NCBI GenBank assembly: GCA_016178055.1
Contig: JACOUC010000069.1
Span: 1-48,901, forward strand
Length of the DNA stretch: 48,901 bases
Direction: 5' to 3'
Source: Chlamydiota bacterium
GTDB lineage: Bacteria; Auribacterota; JACPWU01
Shown: in pieces, positions 25,422 through 34,392 of the stretch
Layout of the letters: each line of letters begins with the position of its first letter
How positions within the stretch are numbered: the stretch's first letter is position 1
Notes under the pieces: model-generated
The model's input: the letters and a program-made list of their open reading frames with translations, nothing else
Told to the model about the DNA's origin: nothing
Databases searched by the model: none
Translations under genes and position numbers: made by a program

Positions 25422-27851
25422 CTAAATCCATTGGTAGACTAACCGATCGTTTTCTAAATCCACTTTCAACTTCTGACCTTCACTCATCTTTCCCTTTAAA
25501 AGCTCTTCCGAAACAGGGTCTTCGATATAACGTTGGATGGCACGACGCAAAGGACGAGCGCCATAGACAGGGTCAAATCCTTTATCAATTAAGTATTCCC
25601 TTGCCTTGGGTGTAACCTCTATGTCATGGCCTTTAGCAACCAAGCGATCCCGAACTTTCTGAATTTCTAAGTCAACAATTTTTGCAAGATCGTCACGGGT
25701 TAGAGAATGAAAAACAATCACCTCATCGATTCGATTCAGGAATTCTGGTTTTAAGCTTTTTTTCAATTCCCCGACCAATTTATCACGCATCTCATCGTAC
25801 TGAGCTTCCTTTGTTTCCTCATGAAAACCCACCGTAGACCTTTTTCTGATTAAGTCCGCTCCAATATTGGAAGTCATGATTAAAATGGTGTTTCTGAAAT
25901 CAACCCTTCTTCCAAGACTGTCCGTGAGGTTTCCTTCCTCCAAAATTTGGAGAAGAACGTTAATCACATCTGGATGTGCTTTTTCCATTTCATCAAAAAG
26001 AACCACTGAATAAGGACGTCTCCTGACCTGTTCCGTCAGCTGTCCCCCTTCTTCATACCCAACATACCCCGGAGGAGATCCTGTCAGACGAGAAACCGCA
26101 AACTTTTCCATGTATTCTGACATGTCAATTTGAATCATGGCATCCACGTCATCAAACATAAATTCAGCCAATGCCTTTGCAAGCAAGGTCTTTCCTACCC
26201 CCGTAGGGCCTAAAAAAACAAAAGAACCCACGGGTCGATTCGGATCTTTTAAATCCGCACGCGATCTCCGCACAGCCTTGCAAACAGAACGAACTGCCTC
26301 CTCTTGGCCGATGACGCGCTTATGAACTTCATCTTCCATTTTTAAAAGTTTCTCGGCTTCAGCCTCTTCAAGACGAGAAAGAGGAACCCCTGTCCATTTG
26401 GATACAACTTGGGCAATATCCTCCTCCGTCACAATGACTTTATTCTCACTCTTCTTTTGCTTCCAATCAACCAAGGCTTCTTCTAATTTAAAACGCATCA
26501 TTCGTTCTTCATCTCTGAAGCGAGCAGCCTTTTCAAAATCCTGCTCTCGGACCGAAGCCTCTTTTTTCGTCTTTACTTTACGCATTTCATCTTTGATACC
26601 CTTAATCGCATTAGGCTCCGTCACTGAATGAATTCTCACTCGAGCAGAAGCTTCATCAATTAAATCAATGGCCTTATCCGGCAAAAACCGTCCTGTCACA
26701 TACCGATCCGAAAGTTTTACTGCTGCATCCAAAGCTGCATCTGTAATCACAGCCTTGTGATAGGACTCATACTTGTGCCGTAGCCCTTTCAAAATTTCTA
26801 GTGTCTCGTCAGGCGAAGGAGCATCCACCATCACGGTTTGAAATCGTCTCTCCAAAGCAGCATCCTTCTCAATATATTTCCTATATTCGTCAAGGGTTGT
26901 GGCTCCAATACACTGCAACTCACCTCGGGCTAATGCTGGCTTTAAAATATTAGATGCGTCAATCGCACCTTCAGCAGCTCCGGCTCCTACAATGGTGTGA
27001 AGCTCATCAATAAAAAGGATAATGCTTTGAGAAGTTTTAATCTCCTTCATAACAGCCTTAATTCGCTCTTCAAATTGTCCGCGATATTTGGTCCCGGCCA
27101 CCATCAAAGCTAAATCTAAGGTTACAATGCGCTTCTCAATTAAACTTTCAGGGATATCGCCCGAAATAATCTTCTGAGCCAATCCCTCAACAATAGCGGT
27201 CTTACCCACACCCGCTTCTCCTAAGAGAACCGGATTATTTTTACGCCGGCGGCAAAGAATCTGAATCATTCTCTCAATTTCATCTGCACGTCCAATCACA
27301 GGATCAAGCTTATCTTGCTTCGCAAGTTCAGTAAGGTCTCTTCCAAAAGCCGAAAGAGCTGGACTCTTCACATTTTCTTCGACATTTTCTGGCATTTCTC
27401 CTTTTCCTGAAAATTCAGTCCCTAATTCTTTGAGAACCTCGGCCCGTGCAGCCTCAATATCAACATTTAAACTCTGCAAAATTTTTGCTGCAACCCCTTC
27501 TCCCTCACGAAGAAGGCCCAAAAGAAGATGTTCAGTTCCAATATACGTATGACTCAATTTTTTGGCTTCATCCAAAGCGAGCTCAATCACTCTTTTTGCC
27601 CGAGCAGTGAGAGGAATATCCCCAATCATTTTGGTCTCAGGTCCTGTTCCCACAGCACGTTCCACCTCCATACGTACCGTCTCAAAATCAAGGCCCATCT
27701 TTCTTAAGACATTAACGGCAACCCCTTCCCCTAATTTAATGAGACCTAAAAGAATATGTTCCGTCCCAATATAATTATGATTAAAACGGTCGGCTTCCTT
27801 ACGAGCCAAAATAATCACTTGCCTTGCCCGGTCGGTAAACTTTTCAAACAT
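25422..27851 (-). CDS. clpC: ClpC-type AAA+ protease ATPase
   Basis: Hsp100 unfoldase working with ClpP. Two N-terminal Clp-N repeats carry the pairs [13 protein letters not shown] and [13 protein letters not shown]. First AAA+ domain has [15 protein letters not shown], then the UVR-type middle region, and a second AAA+ domain with [15 protein letters not shown]. 809 residues matches ClpC. GGGGGAA precedes the ATG. No mcsA/mcsB or ctsR is seen next to it, unlike Bacillus. Start of the clpC-mla-radA-ispDF run. Confidence 0.95.
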   Translation of the reverse strand: MFEKFTDRARQVIILARKEADRFNHNYIGTEHILLGLIKLGEGVAVNVLRKMGLDFETVRMEVERAVGTGPETKMIGDIPLTARAKRVIELALDEAKKLSHTYIGTEHLLLGLLREGEGVAAKILQSLNVDIEAARAEVLKELGTEFSGKGEMPENVEENVKSPALSAFGRDLTELAKQDKLDPVIGRADEIERMIQILCRRRKNNPVLLGEAGVGKTAIVEGLAQKIISGDIPESLIEKRIVTLDLALMVAGTKYRGQFEERIKAVMKEIKTSQSIILFIDELHTIVGAGAAEGAIDASNILKPALARGELQCIGATTLDEYRKYIEKDAALERRFQTVMVDAPSPDETLEILKGLRHKYESYHKAVITDAALDAAVKLSDRYVTGRFLPDKAIDLIDEASARVRIHSVTEPNAIKGIKDEMRKVKTKKEASVREQDFEKAARFRDEERMMRFKLEEALVDWKQKKSENKVIVTEEDIAQVVSKWTGVPLSRLEEAEAEKLLKMEDEVHKRVIGQEEAVRSVCKAVRRSRADLKDPNRPVGSFVFLGPTGVGKTLLAKALAEFMFDDVDAMIQIDMSEYMEKFAVSRLTGSPPGYVGYEEGGQLTEQVRRRPYSVVLFDEMEKAHPDVINVLLQILEEGNLTDSLGRRVDFRNTILIMTSNIGADLIRKRSTVGFHEETKEAQYDEMRDKLVGELKKSLKPEFLNRIDEVIVFHSLTRDDLAKIVDLEIQKVRDRLVAKGHDIEVTPKAREYLIDKGFDPVYGARPLRRAIQRYIEDPVSEELLKGKMSEGQKLKVDLENDRLVYQWI

Positions 27852-27873
27852 GGATGATTCCCCCGAAATACAA

Positions 27874-27915
27874 GTTCAAAGTTTAAAGTTCAAAGTTGAA
27901 AGCTTAAAGATTCAA
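27874..27915. repeat. Heptad array, GTTCAAA family
   Basis: Six 7-base units (GTTCAAA, GTTTAAA, GTTGAAA, GCTTAAA and similar) directly upstream of clpC. Confidence 0.85.
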
Positions 27916-27971
27916 GAAAATAAAAGAAACAAGAACACCATGATTATCATAACACACAGAAGAAAGAGAAG

Positions 27972-28078
27972 CAGTTTAAAGTTCAAGGTTTAAAGTTTAA
28001 AAACTAAAAACTTCACCCTCCCGAATTTACTCCTGAACCTTTACCTCTTTTATCTTTAAACCTTAAACTTTGAACTGT
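27972..28078. repeat. Inverted heptad element, GTTTAAA family
   Basis: The left arm starts with GCAGTTTAAA and the right arm ends with TTTGAACTGT, separated by a nonrepetitive spacer. It lies immediately beyond the 3' end of tRNA-Glu. Confidence 0.8.
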
Positions 28079-28084
28079 ATTTAA

Positions 28085-28157
28085 TAGCCCCAACGGGAGT
28101 CGAACCCGTGTCTCCACCTTGAGAGGGTGATGTCCTAGGCCACTAGACGATGGGGCC
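28085..28157 (-). tRNA. tRNA-Glu (CTC)
   Basis: A 73-base cloverleaf on the minus strand. The anticodon stem CACC/GGTG holds the loop CTCTCAA with anticodon CTC, and the T arm is ACGGG-TTCGACT-CCCGT. T8 and the A-box-like TAGTGG region are present. CCA is not encoded. Heptad elements lie on both sides. Confidence 0.93.
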
Positions 28158-28165
28158 TCTAAAAA

Positions 28166-28312
28166 CAGTTCAAAGTTAAATGTTTAAAGTTTAAAGTTAA
28201 AAACAAAAGGCAAACAAAACAGTTCGAAGTTTAAAGTTCAAAGTTTAAAGTTAAAAAACCAAAAAGCTCTGCTCCTAAATCCTTGAACTTTGAACCTTAA
28301 ACTTTGAACTGT
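28166..28312. repeat. Compound heptad element between two tRNAs, GTTTAAA family
   Basis: Two left-type arms (from 28166 and 28220), each starting with ACAGTT, and one right-type arm ending TTTGAACTGT at 28312 fill the space between tRNA-Glu and tRNA-Gln. Confidence 0.8.
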
Positions 28313-28317
28313 ATTGA

Positions 28318-28391
28318 TGGCTGGGGGAGAAGGACTCGAACCTTCATGACATGATCCAGAGTCATGTATCCTACCGTTGGATGATCCCCCA
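28318..28391 (-). tRNA. tRNA-Gln (CTG)
   Basis: A 74-base cloverleaf including an encoded CCA end. The acceptor TGGGGGA/TCCCCCA begins with the U1-A72 pair typical of tRNA-Gln. The anticodon stem CATGA/TCATG holds loop CTCTGGA, anticodon CTG, and the T arm is GAAGG-TTCGAGT-CCTTC. It lies six bases from the stop codon of the endonuclease-like gene. Confidence 0.93.
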
Positions 28392-28397
28392 TTCACT

Positions 28398-29096
28398 TTA
28401 TAATTTAGAGAAGCGAATCAAATGAACAAACTCTTTCACTTCAAGTTTCCGAGCCAGTCGAACATCATGATGACGAAGTTGAGGATGGAATCCAAAATTT
28501 TTTAGTATTCTATAAATCTGTTCCAGCAAGGATGGTGAAAAATTTGTAAACTTGATAACATCTGTATAGTTCTCAAGATCAACAACTCGATCGCCATCAC
28601 TTTCAAACAATCCTTTTAAACAGCGCACAGTATACACGGGATTCGCGCAAATCCACAATGGAATAGACAAACGATGCTTCAATTTTTCTCCAACGGGAAA
28701 CCGTAGTCTCTTGCTTAAGTGTTTCTGATAAAAATACACATCTACGCAACGGCTTGTCTTTCTATATCTCAGTTTTGCCTCTTTTCGAAAAATCTTTGTC
28801 ATCATCCTCTTAATTCTACTAATCCTGACTTCTTCACGCTTGTTGCAACTGATTGATACTTTCTCACAGCGTGAAAGCCGTTCAATACAGCCATCACCCA
28901 AGAGAAGGCCATAAAACTCCGCAAGATCCTCGTTTTTTTCCAACAAATGATATTGCACCTTATTCTTAAGTTGCCACTGATAAAAATTACTCTTAGGCTT
29001 ACGCCGAAGTGTTTGAGCTACTTTCAAAACGCTCGGATGAGTATGCTTCGTGTATCCTTTATTCCAAGGAACCCTTTTCGGAAGTATTGAACGCAT
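28398..29096 (-). CDS. LAGLIDADG-type homing endonuclease-like protein
   Basis: 232 residues with two LAGLIDADG-like helices: AEFYGLLLGDGCIE (about 59-72) and RCLKGLFESDGDRV (about 157-170), each ending in the Asp/Gly pattern of the catalytic site. The spacing suits a single-chain enzyme with two half-domains. The N-terminus has a basic, NUMOD-like stretch (VPWNKGYTKHTHPSV). It is free-standing, not within an intron or intein, and ends against tRNA-Gln. Target is unknown. It could instead be a regulator derived from such enzymes (WhiA-like), but the two acidic motifs favour nuclease. Confidence 0.7.
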   Translation of the reverse strand: MRSILPKRVPWNKGYTKHTHPSVLKVAQTLRRKPKSNFYQWQLKNKVQYHLLEKNEDLAEFYGLLLGDGCIERLSRCEKVSISCNKREEVRISRIKRMMTKIFRKEAKLRYRKTSRCVDVYFYQKHLSKRLRFPVGEKLKHRLSIPLWICANPVYTVRCLKGLFESDGDRVVDLENYTDVIKFTNFSPSLLEQIYRILKNFGFHPQLRHHDVRLARKLEVKEFVHLIRFSKL

Positions 29097-29153
29097 GAGA
29101 GTATTCTAACTAAAATGCTTAGAAAATCAAAATTTTGTCCTACCATTAGACAA

Positions 29154-29185
29154 AAACCCCTTGGGAGTAAACTCCCAAGGGGTTT
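29154..29185 (-). terminator. Rho-independent terminator after the porin gene
   Basis: A near-perfect hairpin, AAACCCCTTGGGAG with its complement and a four-base loop, followed on the minus strand by five T residues. It lies about 25 bases beyond the porin stop codon. The symmetry means it could also act on plus-strand transcripts. Confidence 0.85.
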
Positions 29186-29208
29186 AAAAAACTCCTGATT
29201 CTCTTTGA

Positions 29209-30582
29209 CTAGAAGCTTACTAAAATCTCACCTCTAATCTCAAAGGCTGTATCATCCGGAGTATATGCAGACCCAGGAAGAAACCATGCTAAATAGAGCT
29301 GGGTACTGACATCTTCCGTATAATCATATGCAGCCATGAGATCAAATTCATCACCAAGACTTTCATCGTTACCAGTTGTTAGGGCTGCAACACCTCCATT
29401 ATCCTGGAAGGGATCTCCCATGGATTGGATGGCTTGCTCTAACTGCCAATAATGATAGTAATCGAATCCCAAAGTCACATTGTCCATTGGAAGGACACTG
29501 ACCTTTGCATTGATGAACTGAATATTCTCCAGTCTTGGACTGAAAGCATATCCGTAATAGTTATACTCAAATAGCTCCTGAAAGCCTTCATAATCACCTG
29601 TTGTTGCAGTCGGATTTTCCTCACCCGAAGCAACCGTATAGATGACCGAAAGAGCGGGATGCCATTTAAAGTCAAACGTATAGGTTGCCCCAACATTGGC
29701 TGCCCAAGCTTCAAGGTCTCGATTCGGGGTATACTGATTGCCCTGATAATCGCCCTCTACCCAAAGTTGAAGAGCCTCCATCGGCATCACATCACCTCTT
29801 AATCCAACGGTAACAGGTTGATAATGCGTATCCACATCAACAAGTCCAATGACATATGCTTCAGCATTCCAGCGATCAGCTGCATAATGAGCATTCACGA
29901 CATACATGCTCATGTCGTCTGCATCGACAGCCTGAATGGCCTGAGAACTTCTCTCTGCCAAACGTGCATAGACTGCATCCACAATGATGGGATAAAAATC
30001 CAATGTTGAGCGAATCGCATCGAAGTTAATCTCATGTTCATTATCACTGATGAGAAAACCTTTTCCGAAGTTCATGTATTGCCGACCTATCTTTCCAGTC
30101 AATGGCGTATAAAAAAGCTCACTGGCTTGAACATAAGCCTGGCTTACCTTGACATCGTAACCGTCTTTTTGACGACGACCTTGAGCAGTCGTATTCTCAT
30201 CCATATGAACACTTCCTTGGATGTCTGTCGTTCCATCGGCATTTCGGACGCTTCGAGCACTTGAATCTAACCCAGCGAGTTGAGCTGCGGCGACTGAATT
30301 AGCATTCTGAGCAACGCCTTTATCGCCTACAATACCGGATGCCTCCAACTCAATGACAGTGAGAACATTATCGGTTAAATCTGCTTCAACATTAATTCTT
30401 GCCCGTTGAGCAAAATAACCAATATCGTCATCCGGTTTTGAATTATCTGAAAGGTCAATAACATTGGTCGAATAAAGACCACGGTTTCTCAACTCACCTG
30501 AAACTTTTACGTTCTGAACTTCAGCAAAACAAAATCCGGAGAGAACGATGAAGAGCGTGATACTGTAAAGTATCTTTTTCAT
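29209..30582 (-). CDS. Outer-membrane porin-like protein (alginate-export type barrel)
   Basis: 457 residues with a signal peptide (MKKILYSITLFIVLSGFCFA, cut after CFA), then VKVSGELRNRGLYS, which begins a series of amphipathic beta strands, and a C-terminal ...GEILVSF ending in Phe as outer-membrane barrels do. Start ATG 30582 has AGGAGGT upstream. The pattern resembles the alginate_exp / phosphate-selective porin-like group; transported solute unknown. It stands alone with its own terminator, so probably a highly expressed single gene. Confidence 0.75.
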   Translation of the reverse strand: MKKILYSITLFIVLSGFCFAEVQNVKVSGELRNRGLYSTNVIDLSDNSKPDDDIGYFAQRARINVEADLTDNVLTVIELEASGIVGDKGVAQNANSVAAAQLAGLDSSARSVRNADGTTDIQGSVHMDENTTAQGRRQKDGYDVKVSQAYVQASELFYTPLTGKIGRQYMNFGKGFLISDNEHEINFDAIRSTLDFYPIIVDAVYARLAERSSQAIQAVDADDMSMYVVNAHYAADRWNAEAYVIGLVDVDTHYQPVTVGLRGDVMPMEALQLWVEGDYQGNQYTPNRDLEAWAANVGATYTFDFKWHPALSVIYTVASGEENPTATTGDYEGFQELFEYNYYGYAFSPRLENIQFINAKVSVLPMDNVTLGFDYYHYWQLEQAIQSMGDPFQDNGGVAALTTGNDESLGDEFDLMAAYDYTEDVSTQLYLAWFLPGSAYTPDDTAFEIRGEILVSF

Positions 30583-30639
30583 CCTATAAACCTCCTGATT
30601 AGTCTTTGATTTCTTGGTTGAATCTATCTTGATCATCAC

Positions 30640-30965
30640 TTGAGCAGCTTCAGGCCGAACAAATAAACCATCCCCCCTTTCTTGCCTTATTAAAGCTACC
30701 TATGATGTTTGGTACGAGAGAAGAAAAAAACAATAACATACGAACCCCCTTAAAGATACAAACATTCTATTCCTTTAAAAACGAAGATACAAGAAAAATT
30801 ATCAGTCATGAAAATGAGACGTTGTTACTGGCTATTCCCCTCCTTTGTACCCCAAAGGGGAGGAACTCAATTTTCATCCACTTGGGTGGACTGAAAGTTC
30901 ATGATGACAAATATAATTATGAATAAGAAAAAATAATATATTGTTCAATTTTTGACCCATATGAG
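30640..30965. other. Intergenic stretch, no gene recognised
   Basis: About 326 bases between the TPR protein and the porin. It holds the porin 5' leader and a short imperfect hairpin around 30838-30870 (CCTTTG...CAAAGG). I find no convincing coding frame. Confidence 0.5.
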
Positions 30966-31583
30966 TTATTTCTGAATATTTCTATTATGATAGGCAATAA
31001 AAGCTTCTAGGGTATCCTTCCAAATATTGCTTTCATCATTTTCTTTCAATTTTTGACATAACGCTAGGGCACCTGAAAAATGACCTTGAAGAGCCAGAAT
31101 CCGTCCTAAATTCAATTGAGCCTGAGTATGGAGAAACTCAAGTTTTGGGTCCCTTAAAATAGTTTCAAAGATTTTTCGGGCTTGATCAAATTTTTTTGTT
31201 GAAATGAAGCATTCCCCAAGATTCATTTGGATGAAAGGGGCAAAAATGCGATCAGAATCTTTCAACAAAAATTTTTCGTAAATTTCAATCGCAGTATTAA
31301 AATCTAATTTCGTTATTTTCTCATGTGCTAAGTGAATCTCTGAAAGGGATGAGGCCGATGTACCAGGATAATTTTGAGTGATGCTCAAAAAATCATTCTC
31401 ATCATGGGCGAGTGAAAAAAGATTCATCGATTTTTTCTCACGTACATTCTGATGGGAAGACCAACCCGTCAAACCTAAAACACCCCCTAAAAAAACAACT
31501 AAAACAAAAAGAATAAAATAACGAAAAGGAAAAAGTTTCTGAACAAACTTTACCTCAATAGATTTTTTCAATTTATTTTTCAT
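30966..31583 (-). CDS. Membrane-anchored tetratricopeptide-repeat protein
   Basis: 205 residues. A single N-terminal membrane helix (RYFILFVLVVFLGGVLGLTGW, about 22-42) follows a basic start, so the rest should lie outside the cytoplasm. Residues about 88-200 form tandem TPR-like helices (MNLGECFISTKKFDQARKIF, LNLGRILALQGHFSGALALC). The layout resembles YfgM/TPR-21 type proteins, which help cell-envelope complexes; exact function unknown. Confidence 0.65.
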   Translation of the reverse strand: MKNKLKKSIEVKFVQKLFPFRYFILFVLVVFLGGVLGLTGWSSHQNVREKKSMNLFSLAHDENDFLSITQNYPGTSASSLSEIHLAHEKITKLDFNTAIEIYEKFLLKDSDRIFAPFIQMNLGECFISTKKFDQARKIFETILRDPKLEFLHTQAQLNLGRILALQGHFSGALALCQKLKENDESNIWKDTLEAFIAYHNRNIQK

Positions 31584-31661
31584 CTTTTCACAAACTCCAA
31601 TTTGGGTTAGAGTAGCCTAGCATTTTTTTCAGGTCTGTATTTAAATTTTTTTCATTAATTA

Positions 31662-31694
31662 ATTCCGCAATCCGAAATTCAAAATCCGAAATAT
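31662..31694. repeat. Left heptad arm flanking tRNA-Arg
   Basis: Units GCAATCC, GAAATTC, AAAATCC, GAAATAT follow the edge ATTCC. It is complementary to 31780-31816 on the other side of the tRNA. Confidence 0.75.
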
Positions 31695-31704
31695 ATTTTT
31701 TAAC

Positions 31705-31778
31705 GCCCCCGTAGCTCAGTAGGATAGAGCGAAGCTTTCCTAAAGCTTAGGTCGGACGTTCGATTCGTCTCGGGGGCA
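31705..31778 (+). tRNA. tRNA-Arg (CCT)
   Basis: 74-base cloverleaf: acceptor GCCCCCG/CGGGGGC, D arm GCTC/GAGC, anticodon stem AAGCT/AGCTT with loop TTCCTAA (anticodon CCT, reading AGG), T loop TTCGATT, discriminator A. CCA not encoded. It is the only tRNA of the three on the plus strand and is enclosed by inverted heptad arms. Confidence 0.92.
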
Positions 31779-31779
31779 G

Positions 31780-31816
31780 ATTTCAATTTTAGATTTTGGA
31801 TTCTGGATTGCGGAAT
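31780..31816. repeat. Right heptad arm flanking tRNA-Arg
   Basis: Units ATTTTAG, ATTTTGG, ATTCTGG, ATTGCGG end in AAT. Inverted partner of 31662-31694. Confidence 0.75.
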
Positions 31817-31830
31817 GAAAAACAAAATTA

Positions 31831-32592
31831 TTATTCATTCGCCTTTTTTAGCCTTCGACGTCGAAGCTCTTCTAATTCCTTTTTGAGAGGAGTCCAGTAC
31901 ATTTTGTCTATCTCTCTTTCACGTTTTTCTTCTTCTTCAAGAGCGTTCTGTAAAATCACCTCATCCTTGGCTTTTGCAAAGGAAAGAAGGGGCCTTTCTT
32001 TCATTAAGAGAGTCCGTTCAAAGGGATACTTTCCGGCAAGTTCTATCAAAAGACGAGACGTTCTTGCCTCTCTTAGCCAAAATGAAATTTGTTCTGAGGT
32101 AGGCTTCCCCTGATATGTAATATAATGTGCCTCCACAAGCCTCCTGATCATTGGCCAATCTTTATCTCTTTGAGTTTTTTTTGCCTGAACTAAATCGGGC
32201 AATGACATGAGTTCGTATTTCTCACTTGAATTGAGTTGGATTGTTGTCCTCCTCTCCCAAAGATCTTTAAAAGCCGCAACCCTTCGCATAACCGACATGA
32301 CATCAATTCTCATATTGAGGACATCAGCCCGGAAGCATCGAAAATGAATGGCGTGACCGCGTCTTAGATACGTACTTGAGAACGGAGGAACGGCAATACA
32401 CTTGGCCTTCAGTTCCTTTAATGCCTTGGATAAACGTTCAAGATTATGAGGCTCGGCAAGAATCGCAATATCCGTGTCGCGACTAAATTCTGCTGCGCCG
32501 TAGAACACGCAGGCCTGACCGCCCATAAGCAGGTGCTGAACGCCCTTCAAATAAAGCGTCGAAAGGACTCTGTGAATCGGGTTCGGGATCAA
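31831..32592 (-). CDS. Nucleotidyltransferase-fold protein (AbiEii-like)
   Basis: 253 residues. The N-terminal part has the nucleotidyltransferase signature LLMGGQACVFYG followed by SRDTDIAI (Gly-Gly then Asp-x-Asp). A conserved MSLPDLVQAKKTQRDKDWPMI segment, typical of such proteins, follows, and the C-terminus is a charged coiled-coil. The start is uncertain: TTG at 32592 would overlap the preceding small gene by 110 bases. The family includes toxin-antitoxin and abortive-infection nucleotidyltransferases, but this member could also be a housekeeping-type orphan. Confidence 0.68.
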   Translation of the reverse strand: MIPNPIHRVLSTLYLKGVQHLLMGGQACVFYGAAEFSRDTDIAILAEPHNLERLSKALKELKAKCIAVPPFSSTYLRRGHAIHFRCFRADVLNMRIDVMSVMRRVAAFKDLWERRTTIQLNSSEKYELMSLPDLVQAKKTQRDKDWPMIRRLVEAHYITYQGKPTSEQISFWLREARTSRLLIELAGKYPFERTLLMKERPLLSFAKAKDEVILQNALEEEEKREREIDKMYWTPLKKELEELRRRRLKKANE

Positions 32593-32725
32593 GAGAACCT
32601 CCCATTTTTATAAAAAAAACCCACAACTTTTGACTTTCTTTCCAACGTTGGGTAGGAGTCATTTTATACCACTCCAACCACTCATCCTCGTAGAGGTCAT
32701 CACTGAAACTTTTTGATTTTTTCAT
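32483..32725 (-). CDS. Small protein paired with the nucleotidyltransferase
   Basis: 80 residues, charged N-terminus, then MTPTQRWKESQKLW and DPEPDSQSPFD, a pattern that I recall as recurring in short proteins placed directly ahead of nucleotidyltransferases of this kind. The 3' third overlaps the next gene in another frame. The conserved-looking ending in both frames suggests the overlap is genuine. Function unknown; a partner or antitoxin-like role is inference. Confidence 0.55.
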   Translation of the reverse strand: MKKSKSFSDDLYEDEWLEWYKMTPTQRWKESQKLWVFFIKMGGSLDPEPDSQSPFDALFEGRSAPAYGRSGLRVLRRSRI

Positions 32726-32790
32726 ATCAAGCCAAGACCCAAGGACATTGCTTTACAGATGATTGACATGTCGCAATTATACCCATTTTC

Positions 32791-33336
32791 TTAATACTGA
32801 AGAAGCGAAAAGACCGGATGGTTTTTTAATTTTTCACGCCCCTTTAAGAAGGTCAGTTCCATTAAAAAATCAATTCCCCGTATCAGACAGCCTGCCTCCT
32901 CTAAAAGCTGAATAACCGCAGAAACAGTGCCGCCCGTGGCCAAAACATCATCGACCACTAACACATGACGAAGCCTTTTCAAGTCCTCTTCATGAATTTC
33001 AAGATGGTCCGTTCCATATTCAAGTTGATAGGAAACCTTGCGGGTTTTACGTGGAAGCTTTCCTTTTTTCCGGACAGGGATGAGCCCCACTCCTAATTGC
33101 GCAGCCAAAGGGGCACCCAGAAAAAAACCCCTGGATTCAATCGTCACAATAGCATCCAGCACTTCATCTTGCCAACGATTAAAGAAAAACTGAATGGTTT
33201 TTTGAAAAAGAAATCCGTCCATCAAAAGAGGAGTAATGTCCTTAAAAATAATTCCTTTTTTTGGAAAATCAGGGACATCATGAATGACTTTTTTTAATTC
33301 ATATGAAAGTTCTTGAGTGTCGATCAGTGTTCTCAT
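32791..33336 (-). CDS. apt: Adenine phosphoribosyltransferase
   Basis: Purine salvage enzyme (adenine + PRPP to AMP). DFPKKGIIFKDITPLL is the family N-terminal motif and VLVVDDVLATGGTVSA the PRPP-binding loop. Start ATG 33336 (GGGGGTGG upstream) gives 181 residues, close to the usual 170-180; the longer frame reads into an upstream repeat-flanked region. Follows the sigma factor gene. Confidence 0.93.
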   Translation of the reverse strand: MRTLIDTQELSYELKKVIHDVPDFPKKGIIFKDITPLLMDGFLFQKTIQFFFNRWQDEVLDAIVTIESRGFFLGAPLAAQLGVGLIPVRKKGKLPRKTRKVSYQLEYGTDHLEIHEEDLKRLRHVLVVDDVLATGGTVSAVIQLLEEAGCLIRGIDFLMELTFLKGREKLKNHPVFSLLQY

Positions 33337-33376
33337 TGTTGTAAACCACCCCCATATCCATCCGGGCCCAAAAAAA

Positions 33377-33510
33377 TGAAAATCAAAATCCAAAAATCAA
33401 AATGCAAAATGACAATCCAAAAATCAAAATTTTTCCTCGCAATTGCATTTTAAACATTTTGGATTTTCATCTGTCATTTTGATTTTTGATGTTTGATTTT
33501 TAGATTTTCA
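33377..33510. repeat. Inverted heptad element, AAAATCAAAATGACA family
   Basis: Left arm of AAAATCC/AAAATCA-type units with AAAATGACA, spacer, right arm with TGTCATTTTGATTTTTGAT. Fills the gap between rpoD-like and apt genes and reaches the sigma factor stop codon. Confidence 0.85.
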
Positions 33511-34347
33511 TCCTTCAAAATCCTGATAACTTAGATGCTTTTCGTTCAACACCTCTCTCATTTTCTTGACCGCGACCTCGCAAATTTGTCGAACACGCTC
33601 TCGCGTAATTCCCAGTCTTTGACCAATCTCTTCCAAGGTTTTAGGAGAATCGCCAAAAAGGCCATAACGCCAAAGAACAATTTTTGCCTCACGCTCTCCC
33701 AAGTGATTCACTAAATCCATAATGTTTTCGTGAATCATGCGTTCAGCAATTCCCCGCTCGGGACTTGAAGCTGAATTATCGGCGATCACATCAATCAGTT
33801 CGCTCACACCATCTTCGCCAATGACTTCATGAAGTGATTCTGGAGTTTTAGAAATATTTTGAAGATCAAGAACTTTTTCAGGCTCAATGTTAAGATGAGC
33901 CGCAATTTCTTGGTAAGTGGGATAGCGTCCCATTTCTTTGAAAAGGGCTTCGGATGCTTTACGAACGGCTGTCACTTTTTCAACCAAATAGACGGGAAGG
34001 CGAATCATTTTTGATTGATTGGCCAAGGCCCGCATAATCCCTTGCTTAATCCACCAAGAGGCGTAGGTACTAAGTTTGCAGCCCTTTGCAACATCAAATT
34101 TCTCAACGGCCTTCATTAAACCAAGATTACCTTCTTCAATTAAATCAAGAAGGGCCAAACCAATGTGCATATATCTTTTGGCAATGGAAACAACGAGGCG
34201 TAAATTGGCACGAACGAGCATGCGCCGTGCCTCTTCGTCCCCAGCTTGAGATCGACGGGCAAGGGCTTCTTCCTCCTCTCGATTCAGAAGAGGAGTTTCA
34301 CCAATTTGCTTAAGATAGATTTGTACGGAATCTTCTGCCTCTGACAT
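33508..34347 (-). CDS. RNA polymerase sigma-70 family factor (RpoD/SigA-like, group 1 or 2)
   Basis: 279 residues starting directly at region 1.2 ([16 protein letters not shown]). Region 2 is intact ([52 protein letters not shown]), as are region 3 (AAHLNIEP) and region 4 with the helix-turn-helix [18 protein letters not shown]. Region 1.1 and the nonconserved insert are missing, so it is smaller than a typical main sigma factor and may be a group 2 (RpoS/SigB-like) factor. Downstream of ppdK. Confidence 0.88.
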   Translation of the reverse strand: MSEAEDSVQIYLKQIGETPLLNREEEEALARRSQAGDEEARRMLVRANLRLVVSIAKRYMHIGLALLDLIEEGNLGLMKAVEKFDVAKGCKLSTYASWWIKQGIMRALANQSKMIRLPVYLVEKVTAVRKASEALFKEMGRYPTYQEIAAHLNIEPEKVLDLQNISKTPESLHEVIGEDGVSELIDVIADNSASSPERGIAERMIHENIMDLVNHLGEREAKIVLWRYGLFGDSPKTLEEIGQRLGITRERVRQICEVAVKKMREVLNEKHLSYQDFEG

Positions 34348-34392
34348 TTCTGCTGTCCGGTGATTGTTGTTGGGTTATCGATTGATAACATT

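Noticed and set aside
25190-25615. Plus-strand frame of 141 codons at the clpC-mlaE junction
   Set aside because: Runs antisense into the conserved C-terminal part of ClpC and has no features of its own.
27874-28312. CRISPR-like appearance of repeated units
   Set aside because: Units are 7 bases, directly adjacent, degenerate and without unique 30-40 base spacers; no cas genes in the window.
28318-28391. tRNA-Gln as an intron-containing tRNA because of the adjacent endonuclease
   Set aside because: The 74-base sequence folds into a complete cloverleaf with encoded CCA and no insertion.
30702-30926. Plus-strand frame of 74 codons between TPR protein and porin
   Set aside because: No ribosome binding site, no protein-like pattern, and it covers the porin upstream region.
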